Shown: positions 22,009 through 33,385 of the stretch, piece after piece
Layout: each line of letters starts with the position of its first letter
Position numbering within the stretch: position 1 is the first letter of the stretch
DNA from: Pyrenochaeta sp. MPI-SDFR-AT-0127
Taxonomy: Eukaryota > Ascomycota > Dothideomycetes > Pleosporales > Cucurbitariaceae
Direction of reading: 5' to 3'
NCBI GenBank assembly: GCA_020747015.1
Contig: JAGTJM010000074.1
Location: forward strand, 62,001-126,000
DNA: 64,000 nt
Program-made: the position numbers and the translations under genes
Notes under the pieces: model-generated
What the model saw: the letters and a program-made list of their open reading frames with translations, nothing else
Told to the model about the DNA's origin: nothing
Database searches by the model: none

Positions 22009-23779
22009 TATGGCTGTGGTTCGTTGCGAAGGGTCTGTGATGATCAGATGGACCATGAACAGGAGAGCATCTGGCCAATAACGAGGAAAGGAAAAGCGAT
22101 CCCTCAATTAGAATGCTGCACTAGCTTCTTGATACAAAAAAACAGACGTGTCGAGATGTTGTGTCCAGGGGATCCAAAGCGAGGACTCTATTGGCGATAG
22201 AGAATGTAAATCTGCGAAAAGTGTAGACGTTTCGTATGTCGTGTAAGGGTAATTATAATCAATCTGCAAGTGATCCAGAGAACAGGCTCAGAGAGCTTGT
22301 GTGCTGCAGATGCCTGAACCTGCAGAACCCAACGTTTGGTGTTGGGACAAACGAAGAGCTGCAAGCCTCGCTCGCGAAGAACGATTTGTCGGTAACCAGT
22401 GACGATGTTCTGGCCCACACCGGTGTCGAGGAGAAGGAGTGTTGGAAGGGAAGATCTGTGTAGACGAGTGTGAGTAGAGTTCGTCGCAACTAGCGGAGCA
22501 GTTCCATGGTCACTCGGAAGGCCTTCCAAGTATCAGGTAGCGGAGGCCATGAGGTAGATCCGGGATGCTTTTTGGCAGCAGCGACGTTGATCATGCAATG
22601 CATTCATTTGCGGCTGCAGTGGGAAGCTTCCGAGCCGTTCGCTTGGGCATCATCTCTCCCCGAGCTGTTGCTTCGAGTCAAGAAAGGTAAAATGAAAAGC
22701 TGATCAGGGAGGGGAGGTTTTCGGACCTTTACTAGCTGCCGAAACAGTGGCCTCTTGTTGGCTGAAAGTAGAGCGCAAGCCGTCTTGGGTTGACGCAAAT
22801 AAAATCGGGGATCCCAGGTGTATGGGGAAAGAAGATTGTAGATCTGGCAAGGGCTTGAGGCTATCATGGAAAATGAACATGTTGATCTTATCAAGCAGCC
22901 TTGAATATCTGCTAAGTGGCTGACAGGGGGCTTTCCGCAGCGTCCGGTTGGTATTTGGACGTGTCAGTTATGATCCGAGCCGTGTGGGGAAAACCATGTT
23001 GACGCAACTGGCGACACTGGTACCTGAACAGAGTTCACAACATTCTTTCAATCCTTTGGATCTTCGCTTCAGATGCTCGACATGAGCTCGTCGGTACAAT
23101 CTCGCTTTCGGATGCGCTCCGTGTGGTGGGTCGATCTGAAACTTTGCCAACCCTGAGCGCTCCCTCCTGCATGATCTTGGTCACTTTTCCTTGGATTCTT
23201 ACACCGCATTGAGCTACCATGATCAACAAAACATACGCCATAGGGAGACTGCTCCGCGATTCGACTAAATTGGCCCTCGGAGACTATTCTCCCATCGCGC
23301 CGCACCCACGCGGGCCCGGTCCGTTCCTGCGTCGACCCGTCCGTCTCGGGCGCGAGAGGTGTGGTCACATAGTACAACCAACAAACTGATGTCTAATTAT
23401 ATCCCTCTTTTGTCGACAAGAAGAAGTTGTGAGTTATGCCGTTGAAGCTTAAATGAACTTCTCAATGCTTTGCAGGGTGCCTGGGCAACTGCTACTCATT
23501 TCTGTTCCTTGCTTTTTTCTTTCGGGCCTACTCGCGTATATCCATCCCTTCAGTTGAAGATCAGCAGCCTGATTGCAACATCAACCCTTAGCTTACAGCC
23601 TGCCAAGAACGGTATTTCGAGTGTCGCCCCACATCTTTTTGCTAATAGGATGAGATAAATGCCTGTGTTCCTTTTCTTTTCCCATCACCCTGTGTGACAG
23701 GTCGAGATCGTTCTGTAAACTTTATCTTTGGGACCAGCGATTGAAATCGACGATCTTGGTTGAGGAACAAACCTCCGCC
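22009..23779. other. intergenic region between divergent PTH11-like and BBE genes
   Basis: About 1.8 kb between the divergent start codons of the PTH11-like receptor and the FAD oxidase. ORFs here are short and without recognisable domains. It should contain both promoters. No clear TATA box, repeat or RNA gene was recognised. Confidence 0.45.
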
Positions 23780-25645
23780 ATGGCTTCAACGTCGTTCTGG
23801 ATTACTGCTGTCTATGCTGCTTCGACATTCGCCACTCCTATAATATCGGGACAGCTTGGGCCAAACGTACTTGACGTGAACGTCAACCTCAAAGGCGTGA
23901 GCTCAACTGTCAAGAATCTCTTCCTTCCTGGCTCAGAGGCCCCGCCAAGGAACAATACATCACGATGCAAAGTCTATCCAGATGATGCAGAGTGGCCATC
24001 AGACGAAGCCTGGTCCCAATTGAACTCCCTGACTGGTGACCGCTTGATCGCTGAGCCCACACCTTTGGCAGCTGTATGCTATCCTTCCGACCCTTCATAT
24101 TCAGCAGCCAAATGCGCTCAGTACACCACGGCAGAATGGCAACGTTCATACGTTCACATGCATGACCCAATCGAAATGATGTCACCGGTTGCGCAAGGGA
24201 TGACATGTACGCCACCTACTCTCTACGACTCTAAGGGCTGTACTCGTGGCGGCTTTCCCAAGTATGTCGTCAACGCTACCGAGCCAAAGCATGTTCAGCT
24301 TGCTGTCAATTTTGCGAGGAACACGGGTGTCAGGCTCGTGATCAAGAACACAGGTCACGACTTCTTGGGCAAAAGCGGTGGTAAAGATGCACTGAGCATC
24401 TGGACGCATTGGATGAAAGATATTGAGTACATTGAAGATTACACGGACGAAAAGCTTGGATACTCGGGCCCAGCGTTTAAATCCGGTGTTGGTGTGCAAG
24501 CATTCGAGATTTACAAAGCTGCACATGAAAAGGGTAGGGTTGTCGTTGGCGGCGAAGGCGAAACAGTGGGAGTGATGGGAGGGTACATCCAGGGAGGCGG
24601 ACACTCACCGTTGACTGGCCTTTACGGCATCGGTGCTGATAACGTTCTCTCTTTTGAGGTCGTGACGGCTGAAGGAGAGTTTGTTGTCGCAAATTCTACA
24701 TCCCATACAGATCTGTTCTGGGCTCTGCGCGGTGGCGGCGGTAGCACTTTTGGAGTTGCTACGTCTGTAACTGTTAAGGCACATCCTGATTTAGAAGTCA
24801 CCGCCTCTCGCTTCAGTTTCACATCCGCAAAAACAGGCACCGAGACATTCTGGGCTGCTATCCGCGCTTATGTCGACTCCTGGATTGCGAATGCCGACGC
24901 GGGTACCTACACATACTGGCTTCTCATTCCTTCCAATGGCACCTTTACGTTCAGCTTTTCTCCTTTCTTTGCGCCGGGCAAATCGGAGGCAGAAGCTACG
25001 GCCCTTCTCCAGCCTTGGTTCAACAAGCTCAATGACCTTGGCGTCGAATTTGACCCCAACATTACGCACTTCGACCACTACTATGACGCTTGGCGATCCT
25101 CGTTCCCGCTGGAGGCAGTGCAAAAGCCCAACGTCGCAACTGCATCTCGGATGTTCCCTCGTTCAAACTTTGAGACTGAGGAAAAGCGTCAAGAGTTGTA
25201 CGAACACATTCGTAGATCGAGCGAGAAGAATCGTGTCCAAGTGCATTTCAACATGCAAGGCAAAGACCCGGCCAATAACGACAATGCAGTGAACTCACAT
25301 TGGCGACCCATGGTTTCATTCAGCATGCAATCAGTTCGTTGGTCGGTCAACAGCACCGCTGCTGAGATCCTCAAAGCACGCCAAGATTTCCAGGCTGGAG
25401 ACATGCAATCTTGGAGAGACATCAGCCCAGGTGCTGGTAGCTATCTGGCCGAGGCCGACCGCCTAGAGCCTAACTTTGGAGATGCGTTCTGGGGTGACAA
25501 GTACCCTAGGCTACTGGAGTTGAAGAAGAAGCTTGACCCACAGGACGTATTCTACGCGAACACTGGCGTGGGTAGTGAGAGATGGAAGGTGGAAAGTGTG
25601 GATGGACTACCAAATGAAAATGGAAAGTTATGCCGCGTAGAGTAG
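23780..25645 (+). CDS. secreted FAD-linked oxidase, berberine-bridge (BBE/VAO) family
   Basis: Flavoprotein oxidase of the VAO/PCMH superfamily with a C-terminal BBE domain; relatives oxidise sugars, alkaloids or secondary metabolites using O2. Single exon of 621 residues from the first ATG. A likely signal peptide spans about 1-20 (SFWITAVYAASTFATPI). The FAD-binding domain includes NTGHDFLGKSGG, whose His193 is the expected covalent 8-alpha flavin site, then GGYIQGGGHSPLTGLYG and DLFWALRGGGGSTFGV. The cysteine that gives a second flavin bond in bicovalent members is replaced: the motif reads GGHSPLT at 273-279, so monocovalent FAD is likely. The BBE domain ends with NFGDAFWGDKYPRLLELKKK and DPQDVFYANTGVGSE. 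Several N-glycosylation sequons support secretion. It is convergent with an NTF2-like gene, with stops 106 nt apart. Substrate unknown. Confidence 0.92.
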   Translation: MASTSFWITAVYAASTFATPIISGQLGPNVLDVNVNLKGVSSTVKNLFLPGSEAPPRNNTSRCKVYPDDAEWPSDEAWSQLNSLTGDRLIAEPTPLAAVCYPSDPSYSAAKCAQYTTAEWQRSYVHMHDPIEMMSPVAQGMTCTPPTLYDSKGCTRGGFPKYVVNATEPKHVQLAVNFARNTGVRLVIKNTGHDFLGKSGGKDALSIWTHWMKDIEYIEDYTDEKLGYSGPAFKSGVGVQAFEIYKAAHEKGRVVVGGEGETVGVMGGYIQGGGHSPLTGLYGIGADNVLSFEVVTAEGEFVVANSTSHTDLFWALRGGGGSTFGVATSVTVKAHPDLEVTASRFSFTSAKTGTETFWAAIRAYVDSWIANADAGTYTYWLLIPSNGTFTFSFSPFFAPGKSEAEATALLQPWFNKLNDLGVEFDPNITHFDHYYDAWRSSFPLEAVQKPNVATASRMFPRSNFETEEKRQELYEHIRRSSEKNRVQVHFNMQGKDPANNDNAVNSHWRPMVSFSMQSVRWSVNSTAAEILKARQDFQAGDMQSWRDISPGAGSYLAEADRLEPNFGDAFWGDKYPRLLELKKKLDPQDVFYANTGVGSERWKVESVDGLPNENGKLCRVE

Positions 25646-25751
25646 GTCATCATGTACTCATACCTATAGAACTCGTGTTTTCGATCATGAGGTGGCTAAT
25701 CATGCCAATATTCTTCGTGTAAATATACTTCAGCATTTGCAGACTTCGAAT

Positions 25752-26267
25752 CTACCTTTGCCTGCTCATGATCTCCTTCAATTTCTCAGCCGCAACTCCG
25801 TCAACAAATTCTGTACTCTTCCAAATTTTCAAGTGTCTATCCTTATCCACTTCCTCACTCATCTCCAATAGCCACAGTAAGTCATTTTCCACAATGTCCA
25901 CTTCGCTCATACCTTTCGCCCTCATCCAGAAGCTGAGTCTCAGTACCACCTTCAACTGCGCTTCATCAACAATTATGTCGGAAATATCTGTTTTCCAGCT
26001 CTCGAGATTCGGGAGCATCTTTTGAAGGTGTGCGATGAAGCCATCCACAGAGTGAGAGCCTTGAAGAAGTGGGGCGCGGGAGACGGCGTATTTGTGGCCC
26101 CATGAATGTTGAAAGTCTGGTGCGCAAAGGGTACGTATGCGATCGAAGTCCATACGTGATGGGATTGAAGGATCTTGTGTTTGAGCGGAGATGAAGTTGA
26201 TCGCTGTGTGGTATATCTCCTTGTAACGCGCAGTCGCAGACGCAGAGGGTTCGAGTCTATGCGCCAT
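25752..26267 (-). CDS. NTF2/SnoaL-like fold protein, function unknown
   Basis: A 171-residue single-exon protein whose pattern fits the NTF2-like/SnoaL superfamily: a helical N-terminus (YKEIYHTAINFISAQ), a conserved-type FQHSWGHKYAVSRAPLLQG segment, and later strands ending KVVLRLSFWMRAKG and ENDLLWLLEMSEE. Such cone-fold proteins in fungi include polyketide cyclases, dehydratases and many of unknown role, often in metabolite loci. No signal peptide is seen. It lies tail-to-tail with the secreted FAD oxidase, which could be coincidence or a small functional pair. The fold call is by pattern only; HMM confirmation is lacking. Confidence 0.65.
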   Translation of the reverse strand: MAHRLEPSASATARYKEIYHTAINFISAQTQDPSIPSRMDFDRIRTLCAPDFQHSWGHKYAVSRAPLLQGSHSVDGFIAHLQKMLPNLESWKTDISDIIVDEAQLKVVLRLSFWMRAKGMSEVDIVENDLLWLLEMSEEVDKDRHLKIWKSTEFVDGVAAEKLKEIMSRQR

Positions 26268-29200
26268 GCTATTGTGCAGTGTTTCTCTTGTGACCGTATC
26301 GTTCCAAACTGTCTTCTCGAGAATTTTATAAGCTGTCTTAGCTATAAGAGGATGCGAGGGCGGATCCCCACTTGATTGCCCGTCTGGGGTTGTACAAGGG
26401 ACTAAAGACTGGTACCGAAAATGTTAGCTGCCGCCTTCCCTTCAGACTTGTCCAATCATAGCGCTCATGTTTGTATCTTAACGACAGCCATCATGAGTAA
26501 GAAGAAAAAGGGGCTTCACAGGAGGACGTATAATGACTGTGAGCACAAATTCTACAAGGCAGATAGGAAGCCTCAGTATTGCATATTGTTTGAGCTTGGC
26601 AAAGTGAGGCGAAAGACGCAGCATCCCTATGCCTGCCAAGTGCTGCAACTGAAACTATTGCCATGACGTTTGATAATACAAAAGGTGTAGCAGGCACGGG
26701 AATTTTGGCGCACCAGGCCTTGGGACTTGACCAGCGGCATTTGATTTACCATAGATGAAGCGCAAAAGGTTCTACTCGGACTGCGCCAAACACTGATGAT
26801 GAAAATTTGCCCACAAAGTAAATGTAGTATATAATCTTGATCTGTCCATGGTCGATGCTCTACAGCATGACCTTGACTGCACGAGAGCATGTGCCACTGC
26901 TCGTTGTCAGTTGCTGTTCCGTCACAAAGCGGCACATTCAACAGCCCAACCAGTAAACGTTCATTCTTCGAAAGCCACGCAAGATGTGTTCAGCAGGGCA
27001 GTAGCATTATAGTTCTAGCACGTTTGGTTCCGAGCGCTAAGGTTTTGCCTGCGCTTATAAAGCCGTTCGAGTCTTTCCTCTTACACAAGAGGCTCTGATA
27101 GTATGAACTTGGACGTCTTGCTGTGCATGCCTACTCGTGCTTGGAAGATCATGGTATAGAGCTGAGAGGCAGAGCTTGACAGCAGTGTGTTTGTATTTGG
27201 ATACGTATAGCTTATCGTGCTTAGAAATGGTTGTGTAATCGTTCGTAAGAATCACTGTCCGATCGTTTTGGAAGAGGTTATGCGATCGCGCTTCGCATCT
27301 GCTCTTGAATGTCAGTCAACTGTCTGTTGCTATGATGAGATCAACATTAAGAGGCTTTTTGAATATCATAAACTCGAAAAGGAAACAAGGCCCTGAAACT
27401 GAACATCATCATTGATGTATGATGAAGTGTTCGAGGCGAAACCTAGCAGGCTCTGCATCATATCAAGAAGTACTAGCAGACACACAAAGTATGGAAACTC
27501 TTCAGCCTCCTTTTATGCATGGAAGCAGAGGTTCGCTTGCGGATCGATATTGTTGGTCGGGTACTTTGGGAGCAGTTGGAAGGACTTCGAGAGCAATTAA
27601 TCCTGGTGTAATGGACAGTGAGCAGGCTCTCAGTCGCTGTCCATGTGATGGGAGAACGCAGAGTCAGGCCTCCAACTTTCCAGTATTGCGCAGTGTTTTC
27701 TTATAGCGAGTAAATATTCATTGAAAATTACTGCTGTAACTGTGAAGTCGATGTGGAGTGTTGATTTGATGTACATGGTGATGGACTTGGAGTCGTGAAA
27801 GTGCGTATGGAGGAGAGAGATAATATTTCGCATCAGGGCCCCAAATAACATAAGCCACGTTCTCACGATTCGTCGGACTTGACACCGTAGCGCATGATAA
27901 GTGCGAGCGCGTGACACGGAGTGGAGACGAGATGAGGCTTTGCAACCGTGCGTTGTGACAGCGCTGCATTTGCCATGCAATATCGTCACATTAACGACTT
28001 TCAATCAGGACATTAGATCCTTCACATGTGTTTTTAATCTGCTCCTATCCGTAGGTGTGCGAAAGACAATGAGATTTTACTGGGTGTCTATTGGAGGACA
28101 TTGAACTTTAGCTCGAAGTTGACGTCGATTTGAGTAAACGACCCAGCCAGGAGGTCAAACAGGTCGATCGGATAGCACCATTGGCGGAAAGAGCGGTCGG
28201 ATACGGCTCGGACCGTAAACGGCTACTGCGGCATTCATCTGAACCTAATTTTGCATGTGGAGTCGGCCCTTTCTCGTAAGCACCTGTCACGATTTGAGTG
28301 CACATACAATTGGATGTCGGTTCTGGAGATCTGGCTGCCTTCAGACGATTTCTCCTGTGCTCAGCCTTTGTTGGTTTCTTGCTACCTGATTGTGCGCGTT
28401 GATATGCTCTCTTTGAACGCCCGCATGAAAAGGCAAAGATGTTGCCAGTACAAATGTTGTAGTTCCGATTGATCTATGATACTTTGAGTATTCGATAAAA
28501 AAAAGAGCTTACGCCGGCTAGTGGCCTGGATACGAGCCTCTCAACACTGGCGTGGGTGCTTGACTGGGAGGCACTCCTTCATGGCTTTTGACCAAGGCAG
28601 ACATCATAAACGTAACTTCCGCCAGGCAATGCATCGAAAGATCGATGACAACATCTTCCCTCATGAAGATTATTGCTTGCTCAAGGACTCACATAGCGGG
28701 TCATTTCATCACTGGTCGCACCATAGCCTTTCCCACGCGCTCACATCACCACTCATACATTGTATCTCTTGGTGTGATTGATCATAATCATGGTTCTGCG
28801 AATCATTGTGGTGTACCGATATTCTGAACTCAGCAAAGAGTTTTCGGTTAACCATCGAAACCTGGGGGATAATGCGAAGAAAACGGCTATTTCCAAGGCG
28901 ATTCGGCGGCGGCTACGGTGAGTACTCGAGTGTGTCCCGCTAGCACATACATTAGCGAAATGCACACATCCCGCTTGCAATGATTAGACAGCATGTGCGC
29001 AACGTGATGAGATCTTGCGTACTGCATAGCTTCGATAGGTTCGTGATGTCTTGCTTGGTGTTTGGTGTTACAGCGACACATCATTGTGCCTGCCTTCCTA
29101 CTATAGCCCTTGATTGTCCTCTCACAAATCCATACGGACTCTGATGCAGAGAATTTTCAAAACCTGAAGCTACTGATAATTCCCTGGCTATCCGAATCGC

Positions 29201-30703
29201 AGCAGCGTTTCCCGACTGACGCTAATCTGTTGTGCATCGAGGGCTACCGGATCAGGATGAGTCGAGGTGTGTTTGACGCCCGCTCTGTGTACTCGCCCAA
29301 GGCTTGGTTCACAGCCAATGCCAAACAGGATTGTAGTATCTCATCATCGCAAAGACATCACCTTTACCTTCGCAGGCATCTATCTTTGGTTGTACGCGGC
29401 AATCTCTTACTCCCAAGATGTGGGTCACGACGAATCGGTTTGGCTCGGAACGTGGGAAGCGATCATTTAGGGAGACGATAGGGTCGCGGCAAGCAATCTA
29501 GGCGTTCTACATGGAGATAAGCAAGCTACAACTCCAGATGACCTCGCGATCTGTCCTTGACAAGAGCTTTCTCACAAGAGTTCTAGAGATGTAGTACTGT
29601 CGGAGTCAAGGGGCACTGCTACTGTTGTGGAACAAGAGGCAAGCCCGTATGGCGAGGCTCCTGTCGTAACGGCGAAGGAAGTGAATGCACGAGCGAGAGC
29701 TCCCTACACTTGGTAGGACCAACGTTACGAACGTAGAAATCTGATTGTGTGCGATGGAACCTCGATCGCATTCACCCAGCTCTCTCCTTGGAGAGAGTTC
29801 TTTGGCTAGTCTTCAGTGTTCAAGAACGCCTCTTGTCGTCTGAATTTCCAGCCATCTGCTTGTCGGTATACGCTCTGCATAACATCTTCTGAGCGGCAGC
29901 CCGGATTTGTGCAATCTGTCCATCGCACATCGAGTCCTCGGCGGCTCGGGTGTGTTCGAATCGGAGGGTTGATCGGCAAGATCACTTCTAGCCGTCGACG
30001 AGTGCCTTGCGCGGTAGCGGACGAGTGTGACAAAATGATGCATAAATGTTGTTTGTCTCAGCGATCATGTTGAAGACGTGGTCACAGAGAACAACGTCGA
30101 TGGGCCGCATTACTCACCCTAGACAGGCTACTTTAGCGCGTGGGTGCAGGTGATGCGACAAAATGCGCGAGTGCTTCCACAAGGAGTGAACGAAAAACAG
30201 GCATTGGGCGGACGACTAGGCGAACAACCGGCTGTTGTCGAGCTCAATACCTCCGAATATTTGCCCAAAACTCAGTCAACAGCATCTTTCCTGCTGTTAC
30301 ACCGTTTGTATGTTCACTCTGATTGGTTGCCTGTGAGGTGTCGGCATTACCGCGCAAGGCTGCCTCACTTACTTTCGAAATTTTTTCAAGGGCATTGCGG
30401 ACGCAAAACAGGGCCTCAAGACAACAATCGACCACTCTCTAGGAGAACAGTGGGATGAACTAATTCTATGAATTCTAGTCAGCTCCAGATGGCTTTTAGA
30501 ATCTTGCTGAGTGAGGCTGTGTTTGCCACTTCGAGCCAGCTTTCGACTGCGAAAAAGGTAAATTGAACAAGGTCCAAGTTGACAATTCGTCGAGGAATAT
30601 TCCACCCAGCACTTGAACATTTCCTTAGTACCTTGAAGCACTGACTAAATTTTCAGACTCAATATAGGTCCATTGGCGCTCCTAAAGTCCTGGCTTGAAA
30701 GCC

Positions 30704-30772
30704 CTATCTCCAGAGGCACGTCGGTATCGAAAGTGCCTCTCAAATCTAAGTGCACTTACACACTGGAGATAG
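30704..30772. repeat. nested inverted repeat, cloverleaf-like
   Basis: An outer pair of 10-bp perfect arms (CTATCTCCAG at 30704-30713 and CTGGAGATAG at 30763-30772) encloses two more palindromes: AGAGGCAC at 30712-30719 pairing with GTGCCTCT at 30733-30740, and the 12-bp palindrome TAAGTGCACTTA at 30747-30758. A folded strand would form a three-way junction. It could be a small hairpin RNA, a MITE-like relic or a cruciform-prone site. Confidence 0.6.
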
Positions 30773-31773
30773 TCTGATAGCTCTCAGGAGGTAGTATATA
30801 TATTGCTATCCTTCTAAATAATGTGACCGTCAAAGACGATGTAAGGTCACTTCAAAAATAGTTGGTTTATCTAATCATGGTAAAGGTAACGTTTAGATTA
30901 GAGTTTTTCAATTGTTCTTCCCTTGAATTCTCTTCTGCATCTTCTGCGTTTTCCATGGAAATATAGTCTCTGTCCTACAATATGCTACTAAGCACTGTCA
31001 TGAAGCGAGTGCCACACATTGACCACGCTAGTAATATTTCAAACGTAAAACAGTCTCCACATAACCGTTGGCTTTGCATCGTGATCGTGCCAGGTTCAGG
31101 CTGTAGTTTTGACAGTGATGTCTATCTTTTTTTGATGTGAGTGGAGGACACTCAAGGAGGACGAAGGCAAAGTTGGTGCCTTCCCACATGTAATGGTCGC
31201 AAGTGCTAGACAAGTGTATCGGCCCGAGTCAAGCGTCACCGAGGTAAAGTCTCCTATCTACTGAGAGCACGTCACTTATTTCAAGCTTCAATAGGCGAAC
31301 AGGTATTGGTGTTTGATCGCCTAGCTTAATAGTAAGCTTACCAAAGGGTAGTGAGCATTAACTTCGTCTGGAGAAGCAGATCATCCTGAGAAGAGATTCA
31401 GTGGGATCGCTTTCCCTTGAAGCATTTTACGTTTTGAAACGCAGAAAGCCCACGCAACAACTAATAGGCCGCTACACGAAGTTGCTATTGGTGACAGCAC
31501 CGCCAGGGAGGCATCGAGCACATGCGACCCCAGGCCCAGGGGGTAGCATCCCGCGTTCAGGTATTGGGGCTGAAAATGGATACACTGTACCTCTTGCATG
31601 AAAGGATGCACTGCTTCAGCGCTTTAGCCCCTTGTCAATACTGGCGGACTACGGTCAACACTCGTTCAGTGGCTACCGTCACTCGCAGACCAGCAGCTTT
31701 TATTGGTAGATTCCTTATCAAACGAGGTTAATCCAGCCCTGCTGCAGCGATCTGTGTGGCCCAAGACGGGAAG

Positions 31774-31809
31774 CTCCATTGGGATGCAAAGTTCCACTGG
31801 GATGCAAAG
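31774..31809. repeat. 18-bp imperfect tandem duplication
   Basis: Two adjacent 18-bp units end in the same GGGATGCAAAG; the second differs from the first at two positions (CTCCATT versus TTCCACT). Only two copies, no evident function. Confidence 0.6.
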
Positions 31810-32995
31810 AAACTTGCGACGAATACCCCTCGGAAGCGTGGCAGAAACTTCATCCCTTGGCTATGGCGAACCCACTTTCAACGAAGCACCAACCAGCTTC
31901 ATATGCACGAAATGGACACACTGTGCACCTGCTGAGTTTGACCTGGCGCTGTAATTGAGGGGTTGCTCCAAAGTAAGAGGGCGTCTAAATCTGATTATGA
32001 CTTAAGATTGATCCACTACGCGCCACTAGTGATAACGAGCATGACACGGTGCATCCTGCAAATCTCTCGCAGATACGGGCTGTACTCTAGCCTTTAGCAG
32101 TGGGATCAAGCCGACCACGCGCGGAGCAATTCCAGCGAACTGATTTCCAAGGCTGAAAAAGTCCAGGTGAAGCCAGCTGGCCTCTTCTAACGGGACCACG
32201 ACCGAAGCTAAGGACTTGAACACATCGCCTCGGATACTAAGAGCTGATTTGAGACTTGTAAATCAGTCCTGTATAGAGTTCGACTCAGTTGATAATCCAG
32301 GACATCCAGCAGAGAGGCCGGGATAAGCTCGGTGAAGCAGCTCGCCTGCGGGGAAGTTGAGCCGGACGGTTGCTTTCCGTCACCTGCATTAGCTGACAAG
32401 GCAGATGGCACCAGTTGAGTGGCTCCTATTCGTCAAAAGCAATTCGGGATTTTAGGACAAGCACGTAAGGCGAGGATTGGCACAGCGCGTGCGGAAAGGA
32501 CGGATGGCTGGTGGATCAAGGTGATATCATGTATCATGGAATCAGAACTGTTGATGGGTATGAGAGAGAGTTGAGGGTTGACTGAGTGTGTTGTGAGAAC
32601 GGGAGGGACTGTCTGTTGAGACTTTCGCGCTAGTGTGATCCGGAGCCCAACACACCATCTTTGCTAAATACCCCAAGTCGCTTCTGTACTCGGAAATCGT
32701 GGCATAAATTCGGTGACAGTTGGTCAAATAGAGGGGCCATTTCATTGCAATATCGTACGAATGTAAGTCAACACATAGCCACCCAGATCCAGAATCCAAT
32801 ATCGCAACCTTCAACATCAACGCCGACGCGATGACTGTAGCAAAGGCTCGGAAAAAGTGGTACCCATGAAAAAGCTCCCAACGAGTGAAATGAAGCAGAA
32901 GATAGTCTGAAATAGATTTGTTGATTCTTCACCGAGAGGTTGAGGCTGTCGGGTATTATCATGGCTGGCCTTGGTGGTAGCAAACAGCTAGGCGG

Positions 32996-33385
32996 CTACG
33001 GCGGCTCGGTAGTGGCTCGCTGGGGCGGTTCAACAGTTGGGTCCGTATATCCAGTGAGATTCCGTAAAGCGATTTCCGCGGCGTCTTCCTTCGCTTGCTC
33101 CATATAGGCTCCATCGTACCAGAAGCGGGCTGCATAACGGGAGCCGTTCACCACAGCAACTGTAGACCATGCAGTGCGGCCTCCTGAATTCATTTTAGTG
33201 GAAACATCGATGGTGCTGACAAGTAAACTTCTTACCACGACGATCAGATACATCCTGATATGAGGGCTCTCCGAGGCGTCGAGCGAGACAGTGGTCTGTT
33301 GGTCCATCATCAGGCTTCATTCAAGTTAGGTGCAGGGAGAAACCATACCTCGAAGGCGTGCTGTCCAGGGCTCACGAGTCGCCAT
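32996..33385 (-). CDS. small dsRNA-binding-motif protein
   Basis: A three-exon gene of about 94 residues that no single ORF reveals: exons 33385-33349, 33295-33236 and 33183-32996, all in phase. The predicted chain has the order of a double-stranded RNA-binding motif: a short helix ending LGEPSYQDVSDRRGG, a strand region TAWSTVAVVNGSRYAARFWY, and a last helix AKEDAAEIALRNL with the AkedAA block characteristic of the fold's C-terminal helix. Intron 1 has a CCTAAC branch match. The tail after the motif is short and Thr/Pro-rich. As a stand-alone dsRBM it may bind structured RNA or serve as a partner in RNA silencing, but the role is unknown. The splice model converting three frames into one coherent domain is the main evidence. 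Confidence 0.72.

Larger units (their letters stand above)
26268..32995. other. 6.7-kb gene-poor region
   Basis: No gene I can support. Open frames are at most about 124 codons, without domains, in both strands. The DNA is mixed in composition and still contains many CpG sites, so it does not look like heavily RIP-mutated transposon sequence. Noted items: an 18-bp imperfect tandem duplication at 31774-31809, a nested inverted repeat at 30704-30772 (listed separately), and an open stretch at 29267-29470 that I could not identify. It could hold small spliced genes, transcripts without coding capacity, or decayed sequences. Confidence 0.45.

Noticed and set aside
29941..29980. TTCGAATC-like stretch resembling a tRNA T-loop
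   Set aside because: No matching acceptor, D or anticodon arms could be folded around it.
26268..32995. Transposon or RIP-degraded repeat
   Set aside because: CpG sites are still common, no transposase or reverse-transcriptase motif was seen in any frame, and no long terminal repeats were found.
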